A stretch of 5,896 bases of DNA. Origin: Pseudomonadota bacterium. Its GTDB lineage: Bacteria > Pseudomonadota > Gammaproteobacteria > Steroidobacterales > Steroidobacteraceae. A model generated the notes under the pieces. That model was not told the DNA's origin. It saw nothing but the letters and a program-made list of their open reading frames with translations, and did not search any database. How positions within the stretch are numbered: position 1 is the first letter of the stretch; every line of letters starts with the position of its first letter. The stretch spans positions 1 to 5,896 of the forward strand of contig JAJYTX010000205.1 in assembly GCA_021792815.1 (NCBI GenBank). The letters are read 5' to 3'. A program made the translations under genes and the position numbers. This document shows, in pieces, positions 1 to 5,896 of this stretch.

Positions 1-308
1 AAGGGCTTCACCAGATAGTCGTCGGCGCCGGCATCGAGACCCTGGACCCGGTCGGACACCGAATCGCGCGCCGTCAGAATGATCACCGGCAGGGCGTCGT
101 CCCGCGCGCGCAGCGCCTGCAGCACCGCGAGCCCTGCCTTGCGCGGCAGGCCCAGGTCGAGCAGCAGCACCTCGAAGGGCTCGGTGGCGAGCGCCGCTTC
201 GGCGGCTTCGCCGTCATGCACCCAATCCACGGCAAAGCCTTCCCGCTTCAGGCCGGTGCGGATCGCCTCCCCGATCATGATGTCGTCTTCCACCAGGAGC
301 AGTCTCAT
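1..308 (-). CDS. OmpR/QseB-type response regulator, N-terminal receiver domain (partial, runs off left edge)
   Basis: The protein starts MRLLLVEDDIMIGEAI and its first 102 codons are present. They make up almost a whole CheY-like receiver domain. Visible landmarks are the acidic pair D8/D9, the phospho-acceptor D51 in LLLDLGLP, the switch threonine T79 in VIILTA, and K101 in the closing LVKP motif. The wording (DLGLP, ILTARD, DAGADDYLVKP) is that of the QseB/PmrA/TctD branch of OmpR-family regulators. These accept phosphate from a membrane histidine kinase and bind DNA through a C-terminal winged helix, here outside the window. The ATG at 308-306 is the natural start because the first beta strand begins directly after it. 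Its Shine-Dalgarno region is weak. The gene diverges from rsmG across a 126-base spacer. A partner kinase may lie further along the same strand, but I cannot see it. The family is sure; the regulated genes are unknown. Confidence 0.93.
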   Translation of the reverse strand, partial: MRLLLVEDDIMIGEAIRTGLKREGFAVDWVHDGEAAEAALATEPFEVLLLDLGLPRKAGLAVLQALRARDDALPVIILTARDSVSDRVQGLDAGADDYLVKP

Positions 309-411
309 GTCAATTCAATGCCTTGCCGATGCCTGGCCGGAGCGCGTGCCGGGAATGCGAATTTTCCGTTCCACCGGCCGTGGGCTCTGCCAGAATGCCG
401 CGGTCGGCCCC

Positions 412-428
412 CCCGGAGCCTGTCCGGG
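412..428 (+). other. Short hairpin just upstream of the rsmG start
   Basis: CCCGGA (412-417) pairs perfectly with TCCGGG (423-428) across a five-base loop and ends six bases before the rsmG ATG. The only purine-rich stretch that could act as a ribosome binding site (GGGCG, 426-430) overlaps the right arm. Six-base GC-rich stems arise easily by chance in DNA of this composition, so a function is only a possibility. Confidence 0.3.
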
Positions 429-434
429 CGATCC

Positions 435-1130
435 ATGAGATCCTCTGCCGTGTATGCGGTGAACCCTCCCCAACACGCCGCCGCCCTGGTTCACGCTGCC
501 GCCACGCTCGGTGTGGCGTTGACGGAACACGATGCGCTGCGGCTGCTGCAACTGCTGGAGGAGCTGGGGCGTTGGAACCGCCGCTTCAATCTGACGGCGA
601 TCAGGCACGGCCCCGACATGGTAACGCATCACCTGCTGGACAGTCTGGCCGTGCACCGCTACCTGCGCGGCACGGCGGTCGCCGATGTCGGCACCGGGGC
701 GGGCTTCCCGGGCCTGCCGCTGGCGCTCGTCAATCCGGAGCGGCGCTTCGCCCTGATCGACTCCAACGGCAAGAAGATCCGCTTCGTAGCCCACGCCGTG
801 CGCATGCTCGGGCTGGTGAATGTCGAGGCGCTGCAGGCGCGCGTGGAGTCGCTGCGCCCGGACAGACCGTTCGACACCGTGGTGGCCCGTGCGTTCTCGC
901 CATTGCCGCAGATGCTCGAGCGTATCGCGCCGCTGTGCGGGCCGTCGACCCGAGTGCTTGCCATGAAGGGCAAATGGCCGGCGCAGGAGCTGGCGACCGT
1001 GCCCGCGGGCTGGCAGGCGGATGCGCATCCGCTCAGCGTCCCGGGCCTGGACGAGGAGCGCTGCCTGATCATTTTGACGGCTCCCGGGACTCCTGCCGCG
1101 TCGCCAGAGGCAGCGCAGTGGTCTCCTTGA
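435..1130 (+). CDS. rsmG: 16S rRNA (guanine(527)-N(7))-methyltransferase RsmG (GidB)
   Basis: RsmG uses S-adenosylmethionine to methylate N7 of G527 in the 530 loop of 16S rRNA; in other bacteria its loss gives low-level streptomycin resistance. The 231-residue protein shows the family pattern in order. There is an N-terminal helical segment with RWNRRFNLTAIR (46-57), then HHLLDSLA (65-72), the SAM-binding loop DVGTGAGFPGLP (84-95), LIDSNGKKIRF (107-117), RAFSPL (152-157), MKGK (177-180) and a closing strand EERCLIILTA (207-216). I chose the ATG at 435; an in-frame GTG at 450 is an alternative. The frame stays open back to 216, but that part lies antisense to the response regulator and is not RsmG-like. 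The family normally ends near the ILTA strand, so the last 15 residues are an extra Ala/Pro-rich tail. This tail lies over the end of the convergent Lrp-type gene. mnmG, the usual upstream partner, is not adjacent. Confidence 0.96.
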   Translation: MRSSAVYAVNPPQHAAALVHAAATLGVALTEHDALRLLQLLEELGRWNRRFNLTAIRHGPDMVTHHLLDSLAVHRYLRGTAVADVGTGAGFPGLPLALVNPERRFALIDSNGKKIRFVAHAVRMLGLVNVEALQARVESLRPDRPFDTVVARAFSPLPQMLERIAPLCGPSTRVLAMKGKWPAQELATVPAGWQADAHPLSVPGLDEERCLIILTAPGTPAASPEAAQWSP

Positions 1131-1566
1131 TCACCGACAGCGCGATGAAGGAGTGGACGGACTGAACGCCGGGGAAGCGTGACAGGTGGTCGAGGAAGAA
1201 CGCCTCGTAGGCCTTGATGTCGCGACAGACGATGCGCAGCAGGAAATCCGTTTCGCCCATGAGCGTGTAGCACTGCTGGATCTCCGGATGCAGGCGCACG
1301 GCCTGCTCAAACTTCAGCAGCGCGTCGCGTCCGTGGCCGGCCAGCTTCACCTGCGAGAATACGAGCACGTTCAGCCCGAGCTTTTCCCGGTCGAGCAGCG
1401 CGACCCGATGGCGGATGAGGCCCAGCTGGTCGAGGCGGCTCATGCGCCGCCAGCAGGTGGAGGCGGTCATCCCCAGTCTTTCGGCGATCTCGGCCGCCGA
1501 CAGATCCCCGTGGTCCTGGATGAGGTCCAGGATACGCACATCGCCCCGATCGAGGTCTGCCTGCAT
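1069..1566 (-). CDS. Lrp/AsnC-family transcriptional regulator
   Basis: This is a 165-residue protein of the usual Lrp/AsnC size. The N-terminal winged helix-turn-helix covers about residues 4-55 (DVRILDLIQDHGDLSAAEIA, then TASTCWRRMSRLDQLGLI with the CW[KR]R recognition-helix motif). A linking strand carries ALLDREKLGLNV (56-67). The C-terminal RAM ligand-binding and oligomerisation domain contains the signature GETDFLLRI (104-112) and ends at TTALPL (149-154), the typical family terminus. The last 11 residues are extra. Such proteins form dimers to octamers, usually sense amino acids or related metabolites, and often regulate themselves and a neighbour. CWRR, ALLD and TTALPL recall the DecR-like branch, but the effector cannot be told from sequence. 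The start has a good ribosome site (AGGTG five bases upstream, read on the minus strand). Its 3' end overlaps rsmG by 62 bases, tail to tail. Its position between rsmG and parA is unusual. Confidence 0.94.
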   Translation of the reverse strand: MQADLDRGDVRILDLIQDHGDLSAAEIAERLGMTASTCWRRMSRLDQLGLIRHRVALLDREKLGLNVLVFSQVKLAGHGRDALLKFEQAVRLHPEIQQCYTLMGETDFLLRIVCRDIKAYEAFFLDHLSRFPGVQSVHSFIALSVIKETTALPLATRQESREPSK

Positions 1567-1610
1567 GAATCACCTCGTGGATCACGTCTGATATGCAATG
1601 AATGATTCAT
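1566..1610 (-). promoter_or_regulatory. Cluster of TGAATCA-like motifs, candidate operator of the Lrp-type gene
   Basis: TGAATCAC (1566-1573) and TGGATCAC (1578-1585) are direct repeats 12 bases apart. A perfect 13-base palindrome with one central base, ATGAATGATTCAT, follows at 1598-1610; its minus strand again reads TGAATCA (1609-1603). The cluster covers the ribosome site and immediate upstream region of the Lrp-type gene, where an autoregulating Lrp/AsnC protein would bind. The repeats are seen directly; their role is inference. I found no convincing -35/-10 pair for this gene. Confidence 0.42.
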
Positions 1611-1911
1611 CCTGGGACCCCATAGCGCAAGCTTCATGGGGCGCCAGCATCAGCCCTCCCCGCCCGGGGCGGCCCTCCCCGGGGGTGGGGTGGCCCGGTG
1701 GCCGGAACCGACCGGGCAGGCTCTGAAACCACGGGCCGCCGGGCCGGGACCTGGGATGAGCCGACGTATCCGGTCTGCGCGGGCCCAACGCCGCTCATTG
1801 ATCGCTTGGAGAGTTTCCCGGGGCATGCGCCCCGCGAGCGCCGATCCGCTCGAGCGTCCAGCGCTTCTTCGGCCGAGGCGCTGTTCCTGCGGTGAAGTAC
1901 ACTTCGCCGCC
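1567..1911. other. 345-base non-coding divergent region between the Lrp-type gene and parA
   Basis: No stretch here reads like a known protein. Frames stay open across it only because the DNA is very GC-rich. From the left it holds the TGAATCA cluster and then an inverted repeat CCCCAT/ATGGGG (1618-1623 and 1636-1641). A C/G-rich block follows at about 1655-1745, including the palindrome CCGCCC-G-GGGCGG (1660-1672). The last element is the 22-base inverted repeat that abuts the parA start. A parA promoter must lie here or within the Lrp-type gene, but I found no clear sigma-70 match. Confidence 0.6.
1889..1910 (+). promoter_or_regulatory. 22-base inverted repeat abutting the parA start codon
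   Basis: GCGGTGAAGT (1889-1898) faces ACTTCGCCGC (1901-1910) around a two-base centre. Nine of ten positions pair by Watson-Crick rules and the tenth (1893 with 1906) is a T/G, a wobble in RNA. As RNA it would form a nine-pair stem (including the wobble) with a UACA loop, one base before the parA ATG, burying GGTGAAG, the only Shine-Dalgarno-like stretch nearby. As DNA it could be an operator, for example for ParA or ParB autoregulation. The repeat is certain; the function is inferred. Confidence 0.5.
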
Positions 1912-2691
1912 ATGAAGCGCGTCATCGCCATTGCCAACCAGAAAGGTGGCGTCGGCAAGACTACCACCGCGGTCAACCTGGCCGCATCGCTCGCCGCCAC
2001 CAAGCGCCGCGTGCTGCTGCTCGATCTGGATCCGCAGGGCAATGCGACCATGGGCAGCGGCATCGACAAGTCGCAACTCGACAACAGCTCCTGCGAGGTG
2101 CTGCTGGGCGAGGCCGATCTCGCCTCCAGCCTGCGCACCGTCGAGCCGGGCGGCTATGCCCTGCTGCCGGCCAACCAGGATCTCACCGCGGCGGAAGTGC
2201 GCCTGCTCGGCATGACAGCGGGGCGCGAGACGCGGCTACGCGAAGCGCTCGCGCCGGTGCGCACGGCGTACGAGGTGATCCTCATCGACTGTCCCCCGGC
2301 GCTCAACATGCTCACGGTCAACTCGCTGGTGGCGGCCGACAGCGTGCTCATCCCCATGCAATGCGAGTACTACGCCCTCGAGGGGCTCTCGGCACTCATC
2401 GGCACCATCGAGCAGATCCGCGCCACGGTGAATCCGCCGCTCGAGATCGAGGGCATCCTGCGCACCATGTTCGACCCGCGCAACAATCTCGCCAACGAAG
2501 TCAGCGCCCAGCTCATCATGCACTTCAATGACAAAGTGTTCCGCACGGTCATCCCGCGCAACATACGGCTCGCGGAGGCGCCGTCCTTCGGCCGTCCGGT
2601 GCTGTTCCACGACAAAGAGTCGCGCGGCGCGCTCGCTTACCTGGCGCTCGCCGGCGAGATGATCCGGCGAGCCGAAGGCGTGACCCCATGA
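1912..2691 (+). CDS. parA: Chromosome-partitioning ATPase ParA (Soj)
   Basis: ParA is a cytoplasmic ATPase that binds DNA as an ATP dimer. ParB at parS stimulates its ATP hydrolysis, and the cycle segregates the replicated origin. This 259-residue form is the short chromosomal type without an N-terminal helix-turn-helix. It opens with the strand KRVIAIANQ and the deviant Walker A box KGGVGKTTT (11-19), with signature lysine K11 and catalytic-site lysine K16. Next come the switch region [12 protein letters not shown] (35-46, with D40) and the Walker B strand VILIDCPP (122-129, D126). The C-terminal part has the family's [13 protein letters not shown] and [14 protein letters not shown] motifs. 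I chose the ATG at 1912 because the first strand follows immediately. The frame is open back to 1636, but that extension looks like no ParA. The stop overlaps the parB start (ATGA). Chromosomal ParA is usually coupled to ParB rather than to plasmid maintenance, and the context supports that here. Confidence 0.97.
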   Translation: MKRVIAIANQKGGVGKTTTAVNLAASLAATKRRVLLLDLDPQGNATMGSGIDKSQLDNSSCEVLLGEADLASSLRTVEPGGYALLPANQDLTAAEVRLLGMTAGRETRLREALAPVRTAYEVILIDCPPALNMLTVNSLVAADSVLIPMQCEYYALEGLSALIGTIEQIRATVNPPLEIEGILRTMFDPRNNLANEVSAQLIMHFNDKVFRTVIPRNIRLAEAPSFGRPVLFHDKESRGALAYLALAGEMIRRAEGVTP

Positions 2692-3596
2692 GCCAGAAAA
2701 AGCCCACCCTCGGCCGCGGGCTCGCCGATCTGCTCGGCCCGTCGCTGCGCCCGGCGCCTGCGGGCGCAGCGGCCGCGCAAGCCGCGGCGGGGCCCGCCGC
2801 GGGCGAGCAACTCACCCGGCTGCCGCTCGATGTGCTGCAGCGCGGCAAGTACCAGCCCCGGGTGGACATGCATCCGGAGACACTGGAAGAACTCGCCGGC
2901 TCGATCAAAGTCCAGGGCGTCGTGCAGCCCATCGTGGTCCGTCCGCTCCCGGCGGCCCCCGGTGAGCCGCAGCGCTACGAGATCATCGCCGGCGAGCGGC
3001 GCTGGCGCGCCGCGCAGATGGCCGGCCTCGGTGAGATTCCCGCGATCGTGCGGCCGATCCCCGACGAGGCCGCCATCGCCGTGGCGCTCATCGAGAACAT
3101 CCAGCGGGAAAATCTCAATCCGCTCGAGGAGGCCCGCGCGCTGCAACGGCTCATCGGCGAGTTCGAGCTCACCCACGCCCAGGCCGCCGATGCCGTCGGG
3201 CGCTCCCGCGCCGGGGTGAGCAATCTGCTGCGGCTGCTGGAGCTCGCGCCCGAGGTCTGCGAGCTGATCGAGCGCCGCCAGATCGAAATGGGCCACGCGC
3301 GGGCCCTGCTCGGCCTGACGGAGCGCCGCCAGCAGACCGAGCTGGCGGCGCTCGTGGCGAAAAAAGGGCTCTCGGTCCGCGAAACCGAGGCGCTGGTGCG
3401 GCGCATGCAGCAGGGGCGCGATGAGCGCACGCCGGCCGCACCCCGTGACGCGGACGTGCGCCACCTGGAGCAGGAGCTGGCGGAGAAGCTCGGCGCCAAG
3501 GTCGTGATCCACCACTCCCAGGCCGGCAAGGGCCGGCTGGTGGTCAGCTACAACAGCCTCGACGAGCTCGACGGGATCCTGGCGCACATCAATTGA
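2688..3596 (+). CDS. parB: Chromosome-partitioning protein ParB (Spo0J)
   Basis: ParB loads at parS sites near the origin, uses CTP to close into a sliding clamp, and stimulates ParA. The 302-residue protein has the expected parts in order. The N-terminal ParA-contact motif is [10 protein letters not shown] (8-17). An Ala/Pro/Gly-rich linker follows (about 21-39). The CTP-binding domain has KYQPR (54-58), GERRWRAA (102-109) and [10 protein letters not shown] (136-145). The parS-reading helix-turn-helix lies at about 160-186 ([23 protein letters not shown]). The C-terminal dimerisation domain runs from about 255 ([13 protein letters not shown]...) to the end. It begins inside the parA stop with a four-base overlap, which suggests translational coupling and equal expression. 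I found no intact 16-base parS site in the window, so its binding sites must lie elsewhere near the origin. Confidence 0.97.
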   Translation: MSQKKPTLGRGLADLLGPSLRPAPAGAAAAQAAAGPAAGEQLTRLPLDVLQRGKYQPRVDMHPETLEELAGSIKVQGVVQPIVVRPLPAAPGEPQRYEIIAGERRWRAAQMAGLGEIPAIVRPIPDEAAIAVALIENIQRENLNPLEEARALQRLIGEFELTHAQAADAVGRSRAGVSNLLRLLELAPEVCELIERRQIEMGHARALLGLTERRQQTELAALVAKKGLSVRETEALVRRMQQGRDERTPAAPRDADVRHLEQELAEKLGAKVVIHHSQAGKGRLVVSYNSLDELDGILAHIN

Positions 3597-3623
3597 TCGT
3601 ACTTTAGGCGGTATTTCGACCGA

Positions 3624-3646
3624 ATCCGGGCCGCAATCGCCCGGAT
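3624..3646. other. Hairpin downstream of parB without a U-tract
   Basis: ATCCGGGC (3624-3631) pairs perfectly with GCCCGGAT (3639-3646) around a seven-base loop, 27 bases after the parB stop. A smaller stem CGGT/ACCG (3609-3612, 3619-3622) precedes it. The position suits the end of the parAB transcript. However, what follows on the plus strand is CTGGC and seven A residues (3652-3658), not a T run. On the minus strand the T run precedes the stem. It is therefore not a standard intrinsic terminator in either direction. It could be a 3'-end stabilising stem or a weak pause site. Confidence 0.4.
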
Positions 3647-3736
3647 CTGGCAAAAAAACAACGGTATGCCCGCCCGCCTGGCCCGCGGATACGTAGAAAT
3701 CCCCAGTTTCACACGGGTTTCCACAGGCTTATTCAG

Positions 3737-3765
3737 TAGACGCCCCTACGGTCGGTCAATATAAT
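3737..3765 (+). promoter_or_regulatory. Sigma-70 promoter of the ATP synthase operon
   Basis: A perfect -10 box TATAAT (3760-3765) lies 17 bases after TAGACG (3737-3742), a four-of-six match to the -35 consensus. Transcription would start near 3772, leaving a leader of about 75 bases before atpI. This is the best promoter match in the window. It fits an operon that needs strong, steady expression. Its presence suggests the atp genes do not depend on read-through from parAB. Confidence 0.75.
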
Positions 3766-3779
3766 CGCGCGGCTTTTCG

Positions 3780-3843
3780 GCCCGGCGGGTCCAGACACTC
3801 GCGGGCCGGGCGGCGTTCCGGGGCAGCAATTCGCCCGCGAGTG
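3780..3843 (+). promoter_or_regulatory. Structured leader of atpI with two overlapping, mutually exclusive stems
   Basis: Stem A pairs GCCCGGC (3780-3786) with GCCGGGC (3805-3811), seven pairs. Stem B pairs CACTCGCGGGC (3796-3806) with GCCCGCGAGTG (3833-3843), eleven perfect pairs with a 26-base loop. They share bases 3805-3806 and interleave, so only one can form fully at a time unless they combine as a pseudoknot. Stem B ends four bases before the atpI ATG and covers most of its weak ribosome site (GTGAG, 3841-3845). The pairing is seen directly; control of atpI translation is inferred. Confidence 0.42.
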
Positions 3844-3847
3844 AGAC

Positions 3848-4303
3848 ATGAGTGTGATCGACCTGCCCCATGCGCGGCGGCTGGCTTTCGGCGTCGTGCT
3901 GGGCCAGGCGGCCGTCACGCTGATCGCGATGCTCGTCGCCTGGACGGCGGCGGGGCGCCTGTCGGCGTATTCGGCCCTGCTCGGCGGCGGCATCGGGACG
4001 GGCGCGAGCCTGGTGATGGCACTCGTGTCCTTTGGACGAGGGGGGATGGACGCGCAGCGCGTACTGCAGTCGTTCTATCTGGGAGAGCTGCTGAAGCTCT
4101 TGCTGGTGATCGGCCTGTTCATAGCGGCCTTGCGGATGGCGAAGGTCGCGCCGCTGGCGATGTTCGCGGCCTTCGTCGCGACGTTTATCGTGTACTGGAT
4201 GGCGCTCGCCGGGACCCTGTGGTCGGGCGTGCGACCCCGCGGGCGCACGCCCGAGCGGGTGCCGCCTGAGCCGGCGCAAGCCGGGCATACATTGAGAGAC
4301 TGA
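3848..4303 (+). CDS. atpI: ATP synthase protein I (AtpI)
   Basis: AtpI is a small inner-membrane protein. It is not part of the final enzyme but helps assemble the c-ring and is usually the first, weakly expressed gene of the operon. This 151-residue protein has four hydrophobic segments, at about 12-34, 41-62, 82-96 and 100-126. The third begins in the family's FYLGELLKLLL motif (77-87), with charged E80 and K83 at the membrane edge. A Pro/Arg-rich tail follows (about 128-151). Overall sequence conservation in this family is low, so the call rests on topology, the GE..K motif and the place directly before atpB. The ATG at 3848 has a poor ribosome site (GTGAG, two bases before the ATG), and a long hairpin overlaps it. 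The stop lies six bases before atpB. Confidence 0.9.
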   Translation: MSVIDLPHARRLAFGVVLGQAAVTLIAMLVAWTAAGRLSAYSALLGGGIGTGASLVMALVSFGRGGMDAQRVLQSFYLGELLKLLLVIGLFIAALRMAKVAPLAMFAAFVATFIVYWMALAGTLWSGVRPRGRTPERVPPEPAQAGHTLRD

Positions 4304-5179
<876 letters not shown>

Positions 5180-5213
5180 CCGGCCTGTCTTTTCCACAAG
5201 CGCATTCCTGACT

Positions 5214-5219
5214 GAGGAG
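5214..5219 (+). promoter_or_regulatory. Strong ribosome binding site of atpE
   Basis: GAGGAG lies six bases before the atpE ATG. The 46-base spacer after atpB is less GC-rich than its surroundings, with a TCTTTTCCACAA stretch (5188-5199) that should stay unstructured. This suits the high translation needed for the many c subunits per enzyme. A similar U-rich enhancer before atpE is known in E. coli; equivalence here is inferred. Confidence 0.7.
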
Positions 5220-5225
5220 AATTGA

Positions 5226-5498
<273 letters not shown>

Positions 5499-5527
5499 GC
5501 CAGGCGCATCGCTAGAGTGCTGTCCGT

Positions 5528-5534
5528 GAGGAGG
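5528..5534 (+). promoter_or_regulatory. Ribosome binding site that fixes the GTG start of atpF
   Basis: GAGGAGG lies five bases before a GTG at 5540-5542. It supports GTG as the start over the in-frame ATG at 5570, which lacks such a site and would cut into the membrane anchor. Confidence 0.8.
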
Positions 5535-5539
5535 CGACC

Positions 5540-5896
5540 GTGCACATCAATCTGACGCTCGTCGTCCAGATGCTGGTATTCGCCGTGCTCATCTGGTTCA
5601 CGATGAAGTTCGTGTGGCCGATGATTCTCGGCGCCATGCAGGAGCGCGAACGCAGGATCGCTCAGGGTCTGGCCGCGGCCGACAAGGGCGAAGAGGAGCT
5701 CCGGCAGGCCCGCTCCGGCTCGGAGAGCATCCTGCGCGAGGCGCGCGAACGTGCGGGCGCCATCATCGATCAGGCGCAGCGCCGAGCCAACGAGATCATC
5801 GAGCAGGCGAGGTCCGCCGCCAGCGAGGAAGGCCAGCGCGTGTTGAACGCGGCACAGCAGCAGATCGAGCTCGAGGCCTCGAAGGCGCGTGAGGAC
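5540..5896 (+). CDS. atpF: F0F1 ATP synthase subunit b (partial, runs off right edge)
   Basis: Subunit b is the peripheral stalk: a membrane anchor plus a long helical dimer that holds the F1 head against subunit a. The first 119 residues are present. A single membrane segment spans about 5-30 ([20 protein letters not shown]). It includes the family motif MKFVWP (22-27), at the same distance from the start as MKYVWP in E. coli, which confirms the GTG start. A highly charged, Ala- and Gln-rich helix follows from about 33 ([18 protein letters not shown]) to the edge, with repeated AR/EQA-type heptad-like spacing typical of the b dimer. The gene begins 41 bases after atpE, with a strong ribosome site. 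About one quarter of the usual length of roughly 156 residues is missing at the right. No frame damage is visible. Confidence 0.96.
   Translation, partial: MHINLTLVVQMLVFAVLIWFTMKFVWPMILGAMQERERRIAQGLAAADKGEEELRQARSGSESILREARERAGAIIDQAQRRANEIIEQARSAASEEGQRVLNAAQQQIELEASKARED

Noticed and set aside
216..434. Longer upstream start for rsmG
   Set aside because: The added 73 residues overlap the response regulator in antisense and do not resemble any RsmG N-terminus.
315..1028. A 237-codon minus-strand open frame across rsmG
   Set aside because: It is antisense to conserved RsmG motifs, with Gln/Arg/His-rich composition and no family resemblance.
1660..1684. GC-rich palindromes CCGCCC-G-GGGCGG and CCCCGGGG
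   Set aside because: They lie in a C/G-only tract where such matches are expected by composition, with no adjacent T run to make a terminator.
1636..1911. Longer upstream start for parA, or a separate small gene
   Set aside because: The translation is Pro/Arg/Gly-rich without a recognisable motif. ParA proteins of this type begin a few residues before the first strand, matching the ATG at 1912.
2637..3653. A 338-codon open frame on the minus strand across parB
   Set aside because: It is antisense to a clear ParB, has no recognisable domain, and reads as Arg/Leu/Ala/Asp-rich low-complexity translation, as expected from a GC-rich mirror frame.
5190..5198. DnaA-box-like TTTTCCACA (8 of 9) between atpB and atpE, and a weaker GTTTCCACA at 3717-3725
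   Set aside because: They are isolated and imperfect, with no cluster, no AT-rich unwinding region and no dnaA nearby. This is too little for an origin of replication.
5614..5892. A 92-codon plus-strand frame near the right edge
   Set aside because: It is an out-of-frame shadow of atpF; the correct frame starts with GTG at 5540 and matches the b subunit.

Overview
The window is a GC-rich stretch of ordinary chromosome from a bacterium, most likely a high-GC gammaproteobacterium. The main evidence is the order rsmG, parA, parB, atpI, atpB, atpE, atpF, which is the origin-proximal layout of Pseudomonas and Shewanella-like genomes. The ATP synthase a subunit also ends in a long C-terminal segment very close to the E. 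coli protein. I cannot name a genus; Nevskiales or Steroidobacter-like groups would fit the composition, but that is a guess.

Layout. At 1-308 the minus strand carries the first 102 codons of an OmpR/QseB-type response regulator, which runs off the left edge. Diverging from it is rsmG (435-1130, +), a 16S rRNA methyltransferase. An Lrp/AsnC-family regulator (1069-1566, -) converges on rsmG, and the two coding ends overlap by 62 bases. A 345-base gap (1567-1911) holds the control region of the Lrp-type gene and the leader of parA. parA (1912-2691) and parB (2688-3596) overlap by four bases and form the chromosome-segregation pair. A 251-base gap holds a hairpin, a good sigma-70 promoter (3737-3765) and a structured leader. 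It is followed by the ATP synthase operon: atpI (3848-4303), atpB (4310-5179), atpE (5226-5498) and the first 119 codons of atpF (5540-5896, GTG start), which runs off the right edge.

How they work together. ParA and ParB move and organise newly replicated origins. AtpB, AtpE and AtpF are the a, c and b subunits of the membrane F0 sector, and AtpI helps c-ring assembly. RsmG modifies the 530 loop of 16S rRNA. These genes are linked by ancestral neighbourhood, not by one pathway. The two regulators are not part of the usual cluster: the Lrp-type gene sits inverted between rsmG and parA, and the response regulator occupies the place where mnmG often lies.

I see no mobile element, CRISPR array, tRNA or rRNA, and no new multi-gene system. 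The signals most worth a second look are non-coding. They are a 22-base inverted repeat ending one base before the parA start, two mutually exclusive hairpins in the atpI leader, and a cluster of TGAATCA-like motifs at the start of the Lrp-type gene.
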